Assembly: GCF_025345615.1 (NCBI RefSeq)
Contig: NZ_JAODWD010000005.1
Coordinates: forward strand, 1 to 64,000
Direction of reading: 5' to 3'
From: Mycobacterium deserti
GTDB lineage: Bacteria > Actinomycetota > Actinomycetes > Mycobacteriales > Mycobacteriaceae
DNA length: 64,000 bases
A model generated the notes under the pieces. That model was not told where the DNA came from. It did not search any database and was given only the letters and a program-made list of their open reading frames with translations. Both the position numbers and the translations under genes were made by a program. Below are positions 38,533 through 46,098 of this stretch, piece after piece. Within the stretch, counting starts at the first letter, position 1. The number at the start of each line of letters is the position of its first letter.

Positions 38533-39056
38533 CGGTCTGCCTCGGCGAGCGCGGCGTGGGTGCCGAAGACCCGGCCATGGTAGGTGAGGGGGGAGATCGG
38601 CACGGAGTCGGCCGTCAGTACCAGCCCGAGCACGATGACGTGGTCGCCGCCCTCGACGAACTCGGTGACTTCCCCGACCAGGAATCCGGCCACATCGGTC
38701 AGTCGCGGCACGCCGCCGTCGACCTCCCATGGCACACCGGCGAACTTGGCGACACCACCCTTGCGGGCGAACGTCAGCGCCTCCGCAGACTGGGCGCTGC
38801 TGAGCACGTTGAGGCCAAAGAGTTTGGTGGCCCGAATCATCTCCAACAGTTCGGATCCGCGGTCGAGTGACACAAGCACCATCGGCGGATCCATCGACAG
38901 CGACGCGAAAGCGCTGACTGTCGTGCCGTGCGGTTGTTGGTCGGCCATTGCGGTGACGATCGACACTGGGGTGCAGACGCCAGCCATCACCTCACGGAAA
39001 CCGGCCTGGACGGAGTGTTGCTGCGGTGGCTTACCCACCGGGGTGATGCCAGCCAT
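38529..39056 (-). CDS. NAD(P)H:flavin oxidoreductase (flavin reductase-like domain)
   Basis: A 175-residue split-barrel flavin reductase with the family motif TTVSAFASLSMDPPMVLVSL near residue 45 and a C-terminal GRVFGTH. It supplies reduced FMN or FAD to a two-component monooxygenase, most likely the LLM protein of the same operon. The ATG at 39056 has GGAGG six bases upstream; the open frame extends further but across the hairpins at 39120-39195. It overlaps ribBA by four bases. Confidence 0.93.
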   Translation of the reverse strand: MAGITPVGKPPQQHSVQAGFREVMAGVCTPVSIVTAMADQQPHGTTVSAFASLSMDPPMVLVSLDRGSELLEMIRATKLFGLNVLSSAQSAEALTFARKGGVAKFAGVPWEVDGGVPRLTDVAGFLVGEVTEFVEGGDHVIVLGLVLTADSVPISPLTYHGRVFGTHAALAEADR

Positions 39057-39119
39057 ATCGGCCTCCGGGGTGATCGGGTATCGAATTTCGCACGGCAACT
39101 GCCGCAGCGGATTTGGAGA

Positions 39120-39195
39120 GCGGGACCTGCGCCGTGCGAGGACGTGGCCGACGCAGGTCCCGCCACTGGTGGATCCGGCGCCGACCGGATCCACC
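39120..39195. repeat. Two tandem perfect hairpins inside the flavin-monooxygenase operon
   Basis: GCGGGACCTGCG (39120-39131) pairs exactly with CGCAGGTCCCGC (39152-39163), and GGTGGATCCGG (39168-39178) pairs exactly with CCGGATCCACC (39185-39195). Both lie between the hydrolase stop and the flavin reductase start on the minus strand. They could attenuate or terminate transcription, or protect the transcript end, giving lower expression of the reductase and RibBA than of the oxygenase. Confidence 0.7.
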
Positions 39196-39206
39196 ATGAC
39201 CGTGGG

Positions 39207-40022
39207 TTACGGGCAGATGACCGTACTTCGGTGATTGGCAAGGAATTTGGGCCCGTAGGTAAGGAAGTCACCGACAACCTCGGCGAACGCTTCCGGCCGG
39301 TCGCCCTTGAGATCGTGGGCGGCGTCGTAGACCAGCAGGAAGTAGCAATCGGTGATCAGCTCTTTGTAGAGTCGGCCTTCGTTTGGATTGATCACCAGGT
39401 CCTTGGTGCCGAACAGGGCAAGCACCGGCATCTCGAGTGTTTGCAGCGCCGTGACGAGTTCTTCATCGCGGTCGGGACCCATGATCTTGGCGTACAACTC
39501 AGCAGGGACATTGGGTGTGAAGTTCTGAACCCACGGCTTGCGTTCGGGGCGCGCATGGAATGCCCGGATGAACACCGCGCGATCCGTCATCATGTTCTCC
39601 GGCCGCGTCGTGCAGATGCGGAACGCGGCGGGCGCCTCCAGCACGACCGAAACGACGTTGTCGGGATGGTCCGCAGCCATCCACAAGGCCACGATCGCGC
39701 CCATCGATGTGCCTGAGACGGAGTACTTTTCCACACCCAGAGCGGCGACCGCGCTCGCTACCGTCGCCGCCATCTGGCGCCCGTCCTGCGTGCGGGTGTT
39801 CGTTTCGGATTGTCCGAAGCCGGGTAGCTCCACCGCGATCACCCGATGGTTCTCGGCGAGCAGTTCCAGTGCACCTCCGCCGTTGCCGTCGGGGCCTCCG
39901 GCACCGTGGATGACCACGAGCGGTTGTTCACCCTGTCCGCGCTCCCAGTAGCGAATTGTGAAACCGTCGGCGTCGACCGAGTGCTCGGTGAAGCCCAGGA
40001 GTTCTGGCATGGTTGCTGTCAT
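39207..40022 (-). CDS. Alpha/beta hydrolase
   Basis: A 271-residue alpha/beta-hydrolase-fold enzyme with the oxyanion motif HGAGGPDGNG near residue 37, the nucleophile elbow GTSMGA (Ser), an acid in the FGTKDLVI strand and the catalytic histidine in YDAAHDLKGDRP. It resembles ring-cleavage-product (C-C bond) and ester hydrolases. The ATG at 40022 follows AGGGAG and lies five bases after the LLM stop. Its first nine codons are part of the 1.3-kb duplicated segment, and a truncated second copy exists at 42753-42824. Confidence 0.9.
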   Translation of the reverse strand: MTATMPELLGFTEHSVDADGFTIRYWERGQGEQPLVVIHGAGGPDGNGGGALELLAENHRVIAVELPGFGQSETNTRTQDGRQMAATVASAVAALGVEKYSVSGTSMGAIVALWMAADHPDNVVSVVLEAPAAFRICTTRPENMMTDRAVFIRAFHARPERKPWVQNFTPNVPAELYAKIMGPDRDEELVTALQTLEMPVLALFGTKDLVINPNEGRLYKELITDCYFLLVYDAAHDLKGDRPEAFAEVVGDFLTYGPKFLANHRSTVICP

Positions 40023-40026
40023 TGGT

Positions 40027-41184
40027 TCACTTTCTCCCTGGTGGGCGGGCCCATTCAGACGGCTGCGGCGGCGGTGGCCGGGGCGGTCGTGGGTAGTTTG
40101 TGTACTTCGGGTAGGACCTCTTTGGCGAATAGCTCGAGGTTCTTTTGGCGAGCTCGGTGGGTAGGCCGAAGCCGCCGAAGCTGAAGTCGATGGCGCCGAC
40201 TCCGAGAGCGTGGTAGTCGCGGATGGTGTCGAAAACCTGCTCAGGTGTGCCGATGAATTTGGGTAGTCCCCAGCTGCCGGGGGCCTTGCCCAGGGTTTCC
40301 TGGGTGGCGCCGGCTTTGGCGTAGCCACTGTTGATGGTGGACTGGTAGATGTCGGCTGCGCCCTTCGTGGGTGGGCGGAAGAAGTCCATCGACCCGAAGC
40401 CGTGTCGTTGTGCCTCTTCGCGCGCACGTTCCTCGGTTTCGGAGACGTACACGAAGTTGCGGTACAGAACGTTGGCCGGGCCCACAGTGCGGCCCGTGGC
40501 CGCCGCTCCGGCGTTGAAGCGTTCGATGGATCCCGCGACGGTTTCATAGCTGCCGTAGCTGATAGCGATGTCGGTGTTCAACGACAACGCGAAATCGACG
40601 GATTCAAGGCTGTTGCCCGACAGCATGACTCGTGGGCCTGCCGCGTCAAGAAACTTCGGCCAGACGGCGATGGTCCGGTAGCGGTAGTGCACGCCCTCCC
40701 AGCCAAACGGCTCGGGTTCTTGCCACGCGCGCAAGATCAGCTGGACGCTTTCCTCCCACACTGCCCGCGATTCGACGGGGTTGTTGTAGTAGGTGATGAC
40801 CTCGTTCGGCGTGCCGCGCAGCAGCGCGACGCCGTAGATCTTGCCGTCGGTGAGCAGGTCGAGTTGGGCGACCTCTTCGGCGATTCGCACCGGGTTGTTC
40901 ATCGGTAGGTTGGGGCCGAGCAGGGCGATCCGCGCGTTCTTCATCCTGGGGGCGAGCGCGGCGGCGGTGACGTGACAGTTGGGCTCTAGCCCGGGTCCGC
41001 CGTAGTGATGCTCGGAGACGGTGACGAAGTCAAGACCGACGTCGTCGGCCAGTTCGTACATCGCCATCGCGTCCGCGTGCGCCTTGCGGGCGAGGTCTGG
41101 CTCGCAGAACCGTGGCCGACGCGGCCATCCGTGCGGCATACGAGGGCTCTGATAGTCCGCGCCGCCGAAGATCCCAATCTCCAT
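40027..41184 (-). CDS. LLM-class flavin-dependent monooxygenase, copy 1 (C-terminal frameshift)
   Basis: A 385-residue luciferase-like (LLM) flavin oxygenase beginning MEIGIFGGADYQSP, with VSEHHYGGPGLEPN, LLGPNLPMNNP and IGTPEQVFDTIRD blocks. It would use reduced flavin from the reductase downstream to oxygenate a substrate. The ATG at 41184 is preferred (AAGGAAG upstream). The last 40 or so codons are abnormal: after LPTELAK the frame gives a proline-rich tail. Adding one A to the A-run (minus strand of 40143-40146) restores the expected end KNLELFAKEVLPEVHKLP and a stop at 40055. The lost helix may matter little, so function is uncertain. Confidence 0.88.
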   Translation of the reverse strand: MEIGIFGGADYQSPRMPHGWPRRPRFCEPDLARKAHADAMAMYELADDVGLDFVTVSEHHYGGPGLEPNCHVTAAALAPRMKNARIALLGPNLPMNNPVRIAEEVAQLDLLTDGKIYGVALLRGTPNEVITYYNNPVESRAVWEESVQLILRAWQEPEPFGWEGVHYRYRTIAVWPKFLDAAGPRVMLSGNSLESVDFALSLNTDIAISYGSYETVAGSIERFNAGAAATGRTVGPANVLYRNFVYVSETEERAREEAQRHGFGSMDFFRPPTKGAADIYQSTINSGYAKAGATQETLGKAPGSWGLPKFIGTPEQVFDTIRDYHALGVGAIDFSFGGFGLPTELAKRTSSYSPKRSYPKYTNYPRPPRPPPPQPSEWARPPGRK

Positions 41185-41345
41185 GAGCCTGGCTTCCTTT
41201 CGTCTAGGTAGCGCCACGCTTGAGTCGGCAGCGCCAAGGTGTGCGTCGCGTTCGACTCCTCATACGAGTCCGTCCCGTGAACCAACAGTCCTGGATCGCG
41301 TGCGCCACCTCGAAGACTAGCCATGTTAAGCACAAACGACAAGAC

Positions 41346-41357
41346 ATTATGCATAAT
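41346..41357. promoter_or_regulatory. Candidate operator of LLM copy 1, exact palindrome
   Basis: ATTATGCATAAT, an exact 12-bp palindrome, lies 162 bases upstream of the LLM start at 41184. An identical element sits at the same distance from copy 2. It also lies eight bases before a small plus-strand open frame at 41366. Confidence 0.75.
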
Positions 41358-41660
41358 CCACGTCAATGGGTTGGTTCGACGAGCGCAACGGCTTCAAGGC
41401 AATCGCGCCAGACAAAGGTGTCGACAGGGTGGCAGCAGCCTCATTCGCCACCGCCTTGGGTTTACCGGGGCGCCCTCCCACAAGAAACCTGCGGCCGGTC
41501 GACGCCTACGACATCGAGAACGCCAGGCGGATCTGCGCGGCGCAATGAACGACCCCCGCCCTGTCGTTGTCGGCCCGACGTCCATCGCTGTGTTGCTTAA
41601 GCGGTTCGCGTCGCTCCGGATCAGCTGAAATGACGGTGTCGGTAGGTTCCTCGACGGTGG
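41358..41660. other. Intergenic region with a possible small gene
   Basis: About 300 bases between copy 1 of the repeat and the end of the MetE-like gene. A plus-strand frame at 41366-41548 could encode 60 residues (MGWFDERNGFKAIAPDKGVD at its start) with mycobacterial-looking codon use, placed just behind the operator. I do not recognise it and see no ribosome site, so it may be a remnant of a gene cut by the rearrangement. Confidence 0.35.
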
Positions 41661-42752
41661 CTAGGCGGTCGTCAGCAGACGACTGACGCGCATGAGATCG
41701 CGCGCCGTCGCGGCGTCACGGCGTCCAAGCCCGCAGGGGGCGGCGATGTCGACACGGCGCCCGACGGCGGACTCGACCATCGTGAGGACGTCACGGAGTT
41801 GATCGGCCGGCAGCGCCTCATGAACGAAGCCTGCTACCAAGCGCGTGTCAGTCGGCAGCGACAGTTTCGCCAATGGCGCGTAATAGGATTCCGCCAGGCT
41901 CGGGGGATCCTCTCCGGCCGCCAGCGGGATGTGCACATAGGTCAGCGATGTGTGCGACGGCCACCTCGCAATGATGGCATTGGTCAGCTCAACAGCGGGC
42001 GCGCAGGTCGCCCCCGCTTTCAGATGCGCGCGGTGGTTGAGGTCGCCGAAGCACAGGTGGATACCCATCTTCGTCCCCCCGGGAGCCATGTGCGCCAGCT
42101 CAACCGAGACGCCGGCCATCCATCGCGCCATTGCCGGACGTAACGCCCGCGGGGCTCGCGAAACAGTGGCTAGCTCGACAGGCACCTCCAGCTGGAAGAC
42201 CACGTCTTTGTCGACATCGTTGTCGTCAGCATTGTCGTCATCGTTGTCGACAATGCTTTGGATAGATCGCATTTCGCGGCTGGCTGCCGAGTTGAATGCT
42301 CTTCGGTAACGCAGCGCGCCGACGAGACCGAAGGCCATCAGCGCTAGGTCGAAACCGGAGGCAATGCCGACCTGGTATACCGCGGCTTTCAATCCGTGTT
42401 TGGATACCAGTCCATTGAGCACGGGCTGAGATTCCCGTAGCGCCTCGTCGTAGCCCAGCTGCAGCTGATCGGGGTCCAGTGTCGCCCCGCGGCGCACGCG
42501 GTAGTGGGGCCTGTCGTTGTAGTCCGACCAACGGCCGTCTCGCTTCAGCACCAAAGCGGGATGTTCGCGCAGGCCTGTGATGATTGAGGTGACCCATTGG
42601 CGGCGCGGCCCGGTTTCGCCGTCGGGTATGCACATCAGCGTGGGGCCCAGTTCATTCAACGCAAGTTCGACTGCTTCACGGGCATCAGGAGCCGGGATGC
42701 TGCCTACCAACAAGGTTTTACGAGAGTCCGGCAGTGCGGTGACTGGTTTCAT
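41661..42752 (-). CDS. Divergent MetE/UroD-superfamily protein
   Basis: A 363-residue protein that begins TLLVGSIPAPDAREAVELAL and has IPDGETGPRRQW. It keeps an H-x-C pair in MGIHLCFGD and a late cysteine in AAPCGLGRRD, so the zinc site of core MetE seems preserved. Much of the rest is unlike the other two MetE-like proteins of the window. An acidic Asp/Asn-rich insertion lies near residues 165-182. The ATG at 42752 directly follows the TAG of a truncated hydrolase remnant, which implies translational coupling downstream of LLM copy 2. Annotation beyond the superfamily is not possible. Confidence 0.7.
   Translation of the reverse strand: MKPVTALPDSRKTLLVGSIPAPDAREAVELALNELGPTLMCIPDGETGPRRQWVTSIITGLREHPALVLKRDGRWSDYNDRPHYRVRRGATLDPDQLQLGYDEALRESQPVLNGLVSKHGLKAAVYQVGIASGFDLALMAFGLVGALRYRRAFNSAASREMRSIQSIVDNDDDNADDNDVDKDVVFQLEVPVELATVSRAPRALRPAMARWMAGVSVELAHMAPGGTKMGIHLCFGDLNHRAHLKAGATCAPAVELTNAIIARWPSHTSLTYVHIPLAAGEDPPSLAESYYAPLAKLSLPTDTRLVAGFVHEALPADQLRDVLTMVESAVGRRVDIAAPCGLGRRDAATARDLMRVSRLLTTA
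42208..42254. repeat. Imperfect short tandem repeat within the MetE-like gene
   Basis: Repeated TTGTCGTCATCG-like units encode, on the minus strand, the run VDNDDDNADDNDVDKD. Such low-complexity acidic insertions often arise by slippage and form a flexible surface loop; the repeat may vary in length between strains. Confidence 0.6.
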
Positions 42753-42824
42753 CTATTCCCCGTTCAGCGGCGAAGTCACGGCGTCGGATTCTGGTCCCAG
42801 GAGTTCTGGCATGGTTGCTGTCAT
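42753..42824 (-). pseudogene. Truncated start of the alpha/beta hydrolase gene
   Basis: The first nine codons (MTATMPELL) are identical to the hydrolase at 39207-40022. The sequence then diverges at the edge of the duplicated segment and runs into a TAG after 23 codons. The stop abuts the start codon of the MetE-like gene, so the remnant may now act only as a leader that couples translation. Confidence 0.85.
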
Positions 42825-42828
42825 TGGT

Positions 42829-43986
42829 TCACTTTCTCCCTGGTGGGCGGGCCCATTCAGACGGCTGCGGCGGCGGTGGCCGGGGCGGTCGTGGGTAGTT
42901 TGTGTACTTCGGGTAGGACCTCTTTGGCGAATAGCTCGAGGTTCTTTTGGCGAGCTCGGTGGGTAGGCCGAAGCCGCCGAAGCTGAAGTCGATGGCGCCG
43001 ACTCCGAGAGCGTGGTAGTCGCGGATGGTGTCGAAAACCTGCTCAGGTGTGCCGATGAATTTGGGTAGTCCCCAGCTGCCGGGGGCCTTGCCCAGGGTTT
43101 CCTGGGTGGCGCCGGCTTTGGCGTAGCCACTGTTGATGGTGGACTGGTAGATGTCGGCTGCGCCCTTCGTGGGTGGGCGGAAGAAGTCCATCGACCCGAA
43201 GCCGTGTCGTTGTGCCTCTTCGCGCGCACGTTCCTCGGTTTCGGAGACGTACACGAAGTTGCGGTACAGAACGTTGGCCGGGCCCACAGTGCGGCCCGTG
43301 GCCGCCGCTCCGGCGTTGAAGCGTTCGATGGATCCCGCGACGGTTTCATAGCTGCCGTAGCTGATAGCGATGTCGGTGTTCAACGACAACGCGAAATCGA
43401 CGGATTCAAGGCTGTTGCCCGACAGCATGACTCGTGGGCCTGCCGCGTCAAGAAACTTCGGCCAGACGGCGATGGTCCGGTAGCGGTAGTGCACGCCCTC
43501 CCAGCCAAACGGCTCGGGTTCTTGCCACGCGCGCAAGATCAGCTGGACGCTTTCCTCCCACACTGCCCGCGATTCGACGGGGTTGTTGTAGTAGGTGATG
43601 ACCTCGTTCGGCGTGCCGCGCAGCAGCGCGACGCCGTAGATCTTGCCGTCGGTGAGCAGGTCGAGTTGGGCGACCTCTTCGGCGATTCGCACCGGGTTGT
43701 TCATCGGTAGGTTGGGGCCGAGCAGGGCGATCCGCGCGTTCTTCATCCTGGGGGCGAGCGCGGCGGCGGTGACGTGACAGTTGGGCTCTAGCCCGGGTCC
43801 GCCGTAGTGATGCTCGGAGACGGTGACGAAGTCAAGACCGACGTCGTCGGCCAGTTCGTACATCGCCATCGCGTCCGCGTGCGCCTTGCGGGCGAGGTCT
43901 GGCTCGCAGAACCGTGGCCGACGCGGCCATCCGTGCGGCATACGAGGGCTCTGATAGTCCGCGCCGCCGAAGATCCCAATCTCCAT
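42829..43986 (-). CDS. LLM-class flavin-dependent monooxygenase, copy 2 (same C-terminal frameshift)
   Basis: Identical in predicted sequence to the LLM protein at 40027-41184, including the same missing A in the run at 42945-42948 and the same proline-rich tail. The ATG at 43986 has AAGGAAG upstream. It is followed by the hydrolase remnant and the MetE-like gene instead of the intact hydrolase. It therefore places the same oxygenase promoter in front of a different downstream gene. Confidence 0.88.
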   Translation of the reverse strand: MEIGIFGGADYQSPRMPHGWPRRPRFCEPDLARKAHADAMAMYELADDVGLDFVTVSEHHYGGPGLEPNCHVTAAALAPRMKNARIALLGPNLPMNNPVRIAEEVAQLDLLTDGKIYGVALLRGTPNEVITYYNNPVESRAVWEESVQLILRAWQEPEPFGWEGVHYRYRTIAVWPKFLDAAGPRVMLSGNSLESVDFALSLNTDIAISYGSYETVAGSIERFNAGAAATGRTVGPANVLYRNFVYVSETEERAREEAQRHGFGSMDFFRPPTKGAADIYQSTINSGYAKAGATQETLGKAPGSWGLPKFIGTPEQVFDTIRDYHALGVGAIDFSFGGFGLPTELAKRTSSYSPKRSYPKYTNYPRPPRPPPPQPSEWARPPGRK

Positions 43987-44147
43987 GAGCCTGGCTTCCT
44001 TTCGTCTAGGTAGCGCCACGCTTGAGTCGGCAGCGCCAAGGTGTGCGTCGCGTTCGACTCCTCATACGAGTCCGTCCCGTGAACCAACAGTCCTGGATCG
44101 CGTGCGCCACCTCGAAGACTAACCATGTTAAGCACAAACGACACCGC

Positions 44148-44159
44148 ATTATGCATAAT
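44148..44159. promoter_or_regulatory. Candidate operator of LLM copy 2, exact palindrome
   Basis: ATTATGCATAAT, identical to the site at 41346, lies 162 bases before the LLM start at 43986 and about 115 bases before the divergent TetR gene at 44275. It could therefore serve both directions. Confidence 0.75.
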
Positions 44160-44274
44160 AGGTAATGCTTGGTGGGGCGGTATGACGCCGGTTGTGAAAC
44201 CCCAATACTTCTGGACCTGCGAAGTTTCGAATCGATGGTCGCAGCGCCGCACAGCGGGATAGGAGGCCGGGCTG

Positions 44275-44912
44275 GTGGTCGGTGATGATCCCGCTGCAGA
44301 GACGGTAGTTACGCCGCCCCGACGGGGCCGCAACCTCGATCGCACCCGCGATGCCGAAATTCTCGATGCTGCATTGGAAGTGCTCGTCGCGACGGGCTAC
44401 CTCGGCTTGACGGTCGAAATGGTGGCCGTGCGGGCCAACTCTGGGAAAGCGACCATCTACCGCCGCTGGCGGTCGAAGGATGAGCTGATTCTCGACGCCG
44501 CTCAGCGAATGCCGAAACTGGCCGAGCTCGATCGGATGCCGGACACCGGCACACTGCGGGGTGATCTGCTCGGCCTGTTCGACGCGCAGTCTATTGACAA
44601 GAGTGAGCAAGTTCGAAGGATGACGGGCGATCTGGCCGCCACGGTGAAAACCCGGCCCGCGATTGCCGCCGCGGTTGATCGTGCGGTGATCGGGCTCTGG
44701 GTCGCCGCGCACCGAAGGCTGATCGAGCGTGCCGTCGACCGCGGCGAGATCTCTACTCCTGCCGAACTCGACACCCTATGTCACGTCGTGCAGCGATGAC
44801 GATCTACCGATGCCACGTTAGGCAAAAGGTGTTCGATCGGGATTTCCTCACCGCGATGGTCGATGGCGTTCTAATCCCCGCGCTCCGAGCGAAACCGAGC
44901 ATGCTGTCGTAA
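44275..44912 (+). pseudogene. TetR-family regulator, frameshifted near the C-terminus
   Basis: The gene starts with GTG at 44275 behind a perfect AGGAGG (44261-44266). It encodes a normal TetR helix-turn-helix (about residues 30-65, with ANSGKATIYRRWRSKDE) and a ligand domain, but stops after 174 codons in LCHVVQR. Inserting one C after GTCGTG (about 44790) restores a typical TetR tail, AMTIYRCHVRQKVFDRDFL, running to a TAA at 44910-44912. The DNA-binding part is intact, so the short product may still bind DNA, though the dimer interface would be affected. It is divergent from LLM copy 2. A sequencing error is the main alternative. Confidence 0.75.
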
Positions 44913-44961
44913 ACCTGCTTAGACCAAGAGAATCGAGCGCTCTCAGAGGAGGGGCAAGGAA

Positions 44962-46025
44962 ATGAAGCTGCGGCCACTGGGACGGACGGGTATTCAGGTA
45001 AGCGCCTATTGCCTGGGCACCATGATGTTTGGCACAGCGGGTGGCACCGACTCCGATGACTGCGTGCGGATCATTCACCCGCGCGTTGGATAGCGGGATA
45101 AACTTCATCGATACAGCCGATGTTTATTCCGACGGTGAGTCAGAAGAGATTGTGGGCAAGGCTCTCTAGGGGTGCCGCGACGGGGTAGTAGTGGCCACAA
45201 AATTCAGCGGCCCGATGGGCAAGGATCCCAACTGCGCCGGCGGGTCACGCCGCTGGATCGTTGCCGAAGTCGAGAACTCGCTGCGGCGCCTACAGGTCGA
45301 TCATATTGACCTGTACCAGATGCACCATCCTGACCCTGGCACGGACATTGAGGAGACGCTATCGGCGCTGACAGACCTGATGCAGGCAGGCAAGGTCCGT
45401 GCCATCGGATCATCCAACTTTCCCGCCACAACTATTGTCGAAGCTCAGTGGATCGCCACCGAACGAGGAACTCGCACGCTTTCGCGCTGAGCAACCCCCG
45501 TACTCCATCCTCAATCGAGGTATCGAGCGCGAAGTACTGCCGGTCTGCCAGCAATTTGGCATGGGTGCCTTGGTGTGGAGCCCACTTTCGATGGGCCTGC
45601 TGTCGGGTAAACACAGCAAGAACCACCGGCCAGAGACGCCGCGTCAGAACGAGCGCTGGGTGCCCAAGCATATGAATGACGACCGCACCCTCGACGTCGT
45701 GGTCCAACTGACCGACCCAGCCAACGAGGCAGGTATCTCGTTGCCAAACATGGCCGTTGCATTCGTGCTCGCTCATCCCGGCGTGACGGCTGCCATCATC
45801 GGGCCACGCGTGATCGAGCATCTCGAGAACTTGCTGGTCGGCGCGGACACCCTGCTCGACAACGACATCCTCGACAAGATCGACGAGATTGCGCCACCTG
45901 GCGCCGATATCGGACCACTCGACGTACGCTATGACCCGCCGGCGGTCGAAATCTCCGGGCTGCGTCGGCGTCCAGCTGAGAACCGATCTGCGAGCGCCGG
46001 ACGTGGGGCCGTGTCAGCTCGCTGA
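44962..46025 (+). pseudogene. Aldo/keto reductase, multiply disrupted
   Basis: Clear AKR sequence runs through three frames: MKLRPLGRTGIQVSAYCLGT at the start behind AGAGGAGG, then DSGINFIDTADVYSDGESEE, then HIDLYQMHHPDPGTD and GSSNFPA, then QPPYSILNRGIE to the C-terminus. Three lesions break it: an extra C near 45078-45080, an in-frame TAG at 45167-45169 where the family has a lysine or arginine, and an extra A near 45469. The open frames seen here are pieces of this one gene. The substitution plus two insertions argue for real decay. Confidence 0.88.
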
Positions 46026-46098
46026 TCCAGGGTTGGCGAGTCGGCCACCTGGCGAGGAGCGGTCTACCGTCGGCCCAGCCTGACTAGGCTGGTGATCG

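Larger units (their letters stand above)
39994..41357. repeat. Direct repeat, copy 1 (promoter, LLM gene, hydrolase start)
   Basis: This segment recurs at 42796-44159 in the same orientation, 2802 bases away. The parts compared are identical from 39994 to 41319 (about 1.33 kb), including all overlapping frames. The next 38 bases, through the operator, match apart from single changes at 41320 and 41342-41344. The left edge falls inside the hydrolase gene, which is intact here, so this copy is probably the original. No transposase or terminal inverted repeats are visible. Confidence 0.93.
42796..44159. repeat. Direct repeat, copy 2 (promoter, LLM gene, hydrolase start)
   Basis: The second copy of the segment at 39994-41357. 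It ends on the left inside a truncated hydrolase start, which marks it as the derived copy. The right edge is the operator at 44148-44159, after which the two loci differ. The perfect match over 1.3 kb implies a recent duplication, ongoing gene conversion, or an assembly effect. Confidence 0.93.

Noticed and set aside
39994..44159. The direct repeats as an insertion sequence or composite transposon
   Set aside because: The repeated unit encodes a flavin oxygenase, has no transposase or terminal inverted repeats, and cuts a neighbouring gene at one edge, which fits a segmental duplication.
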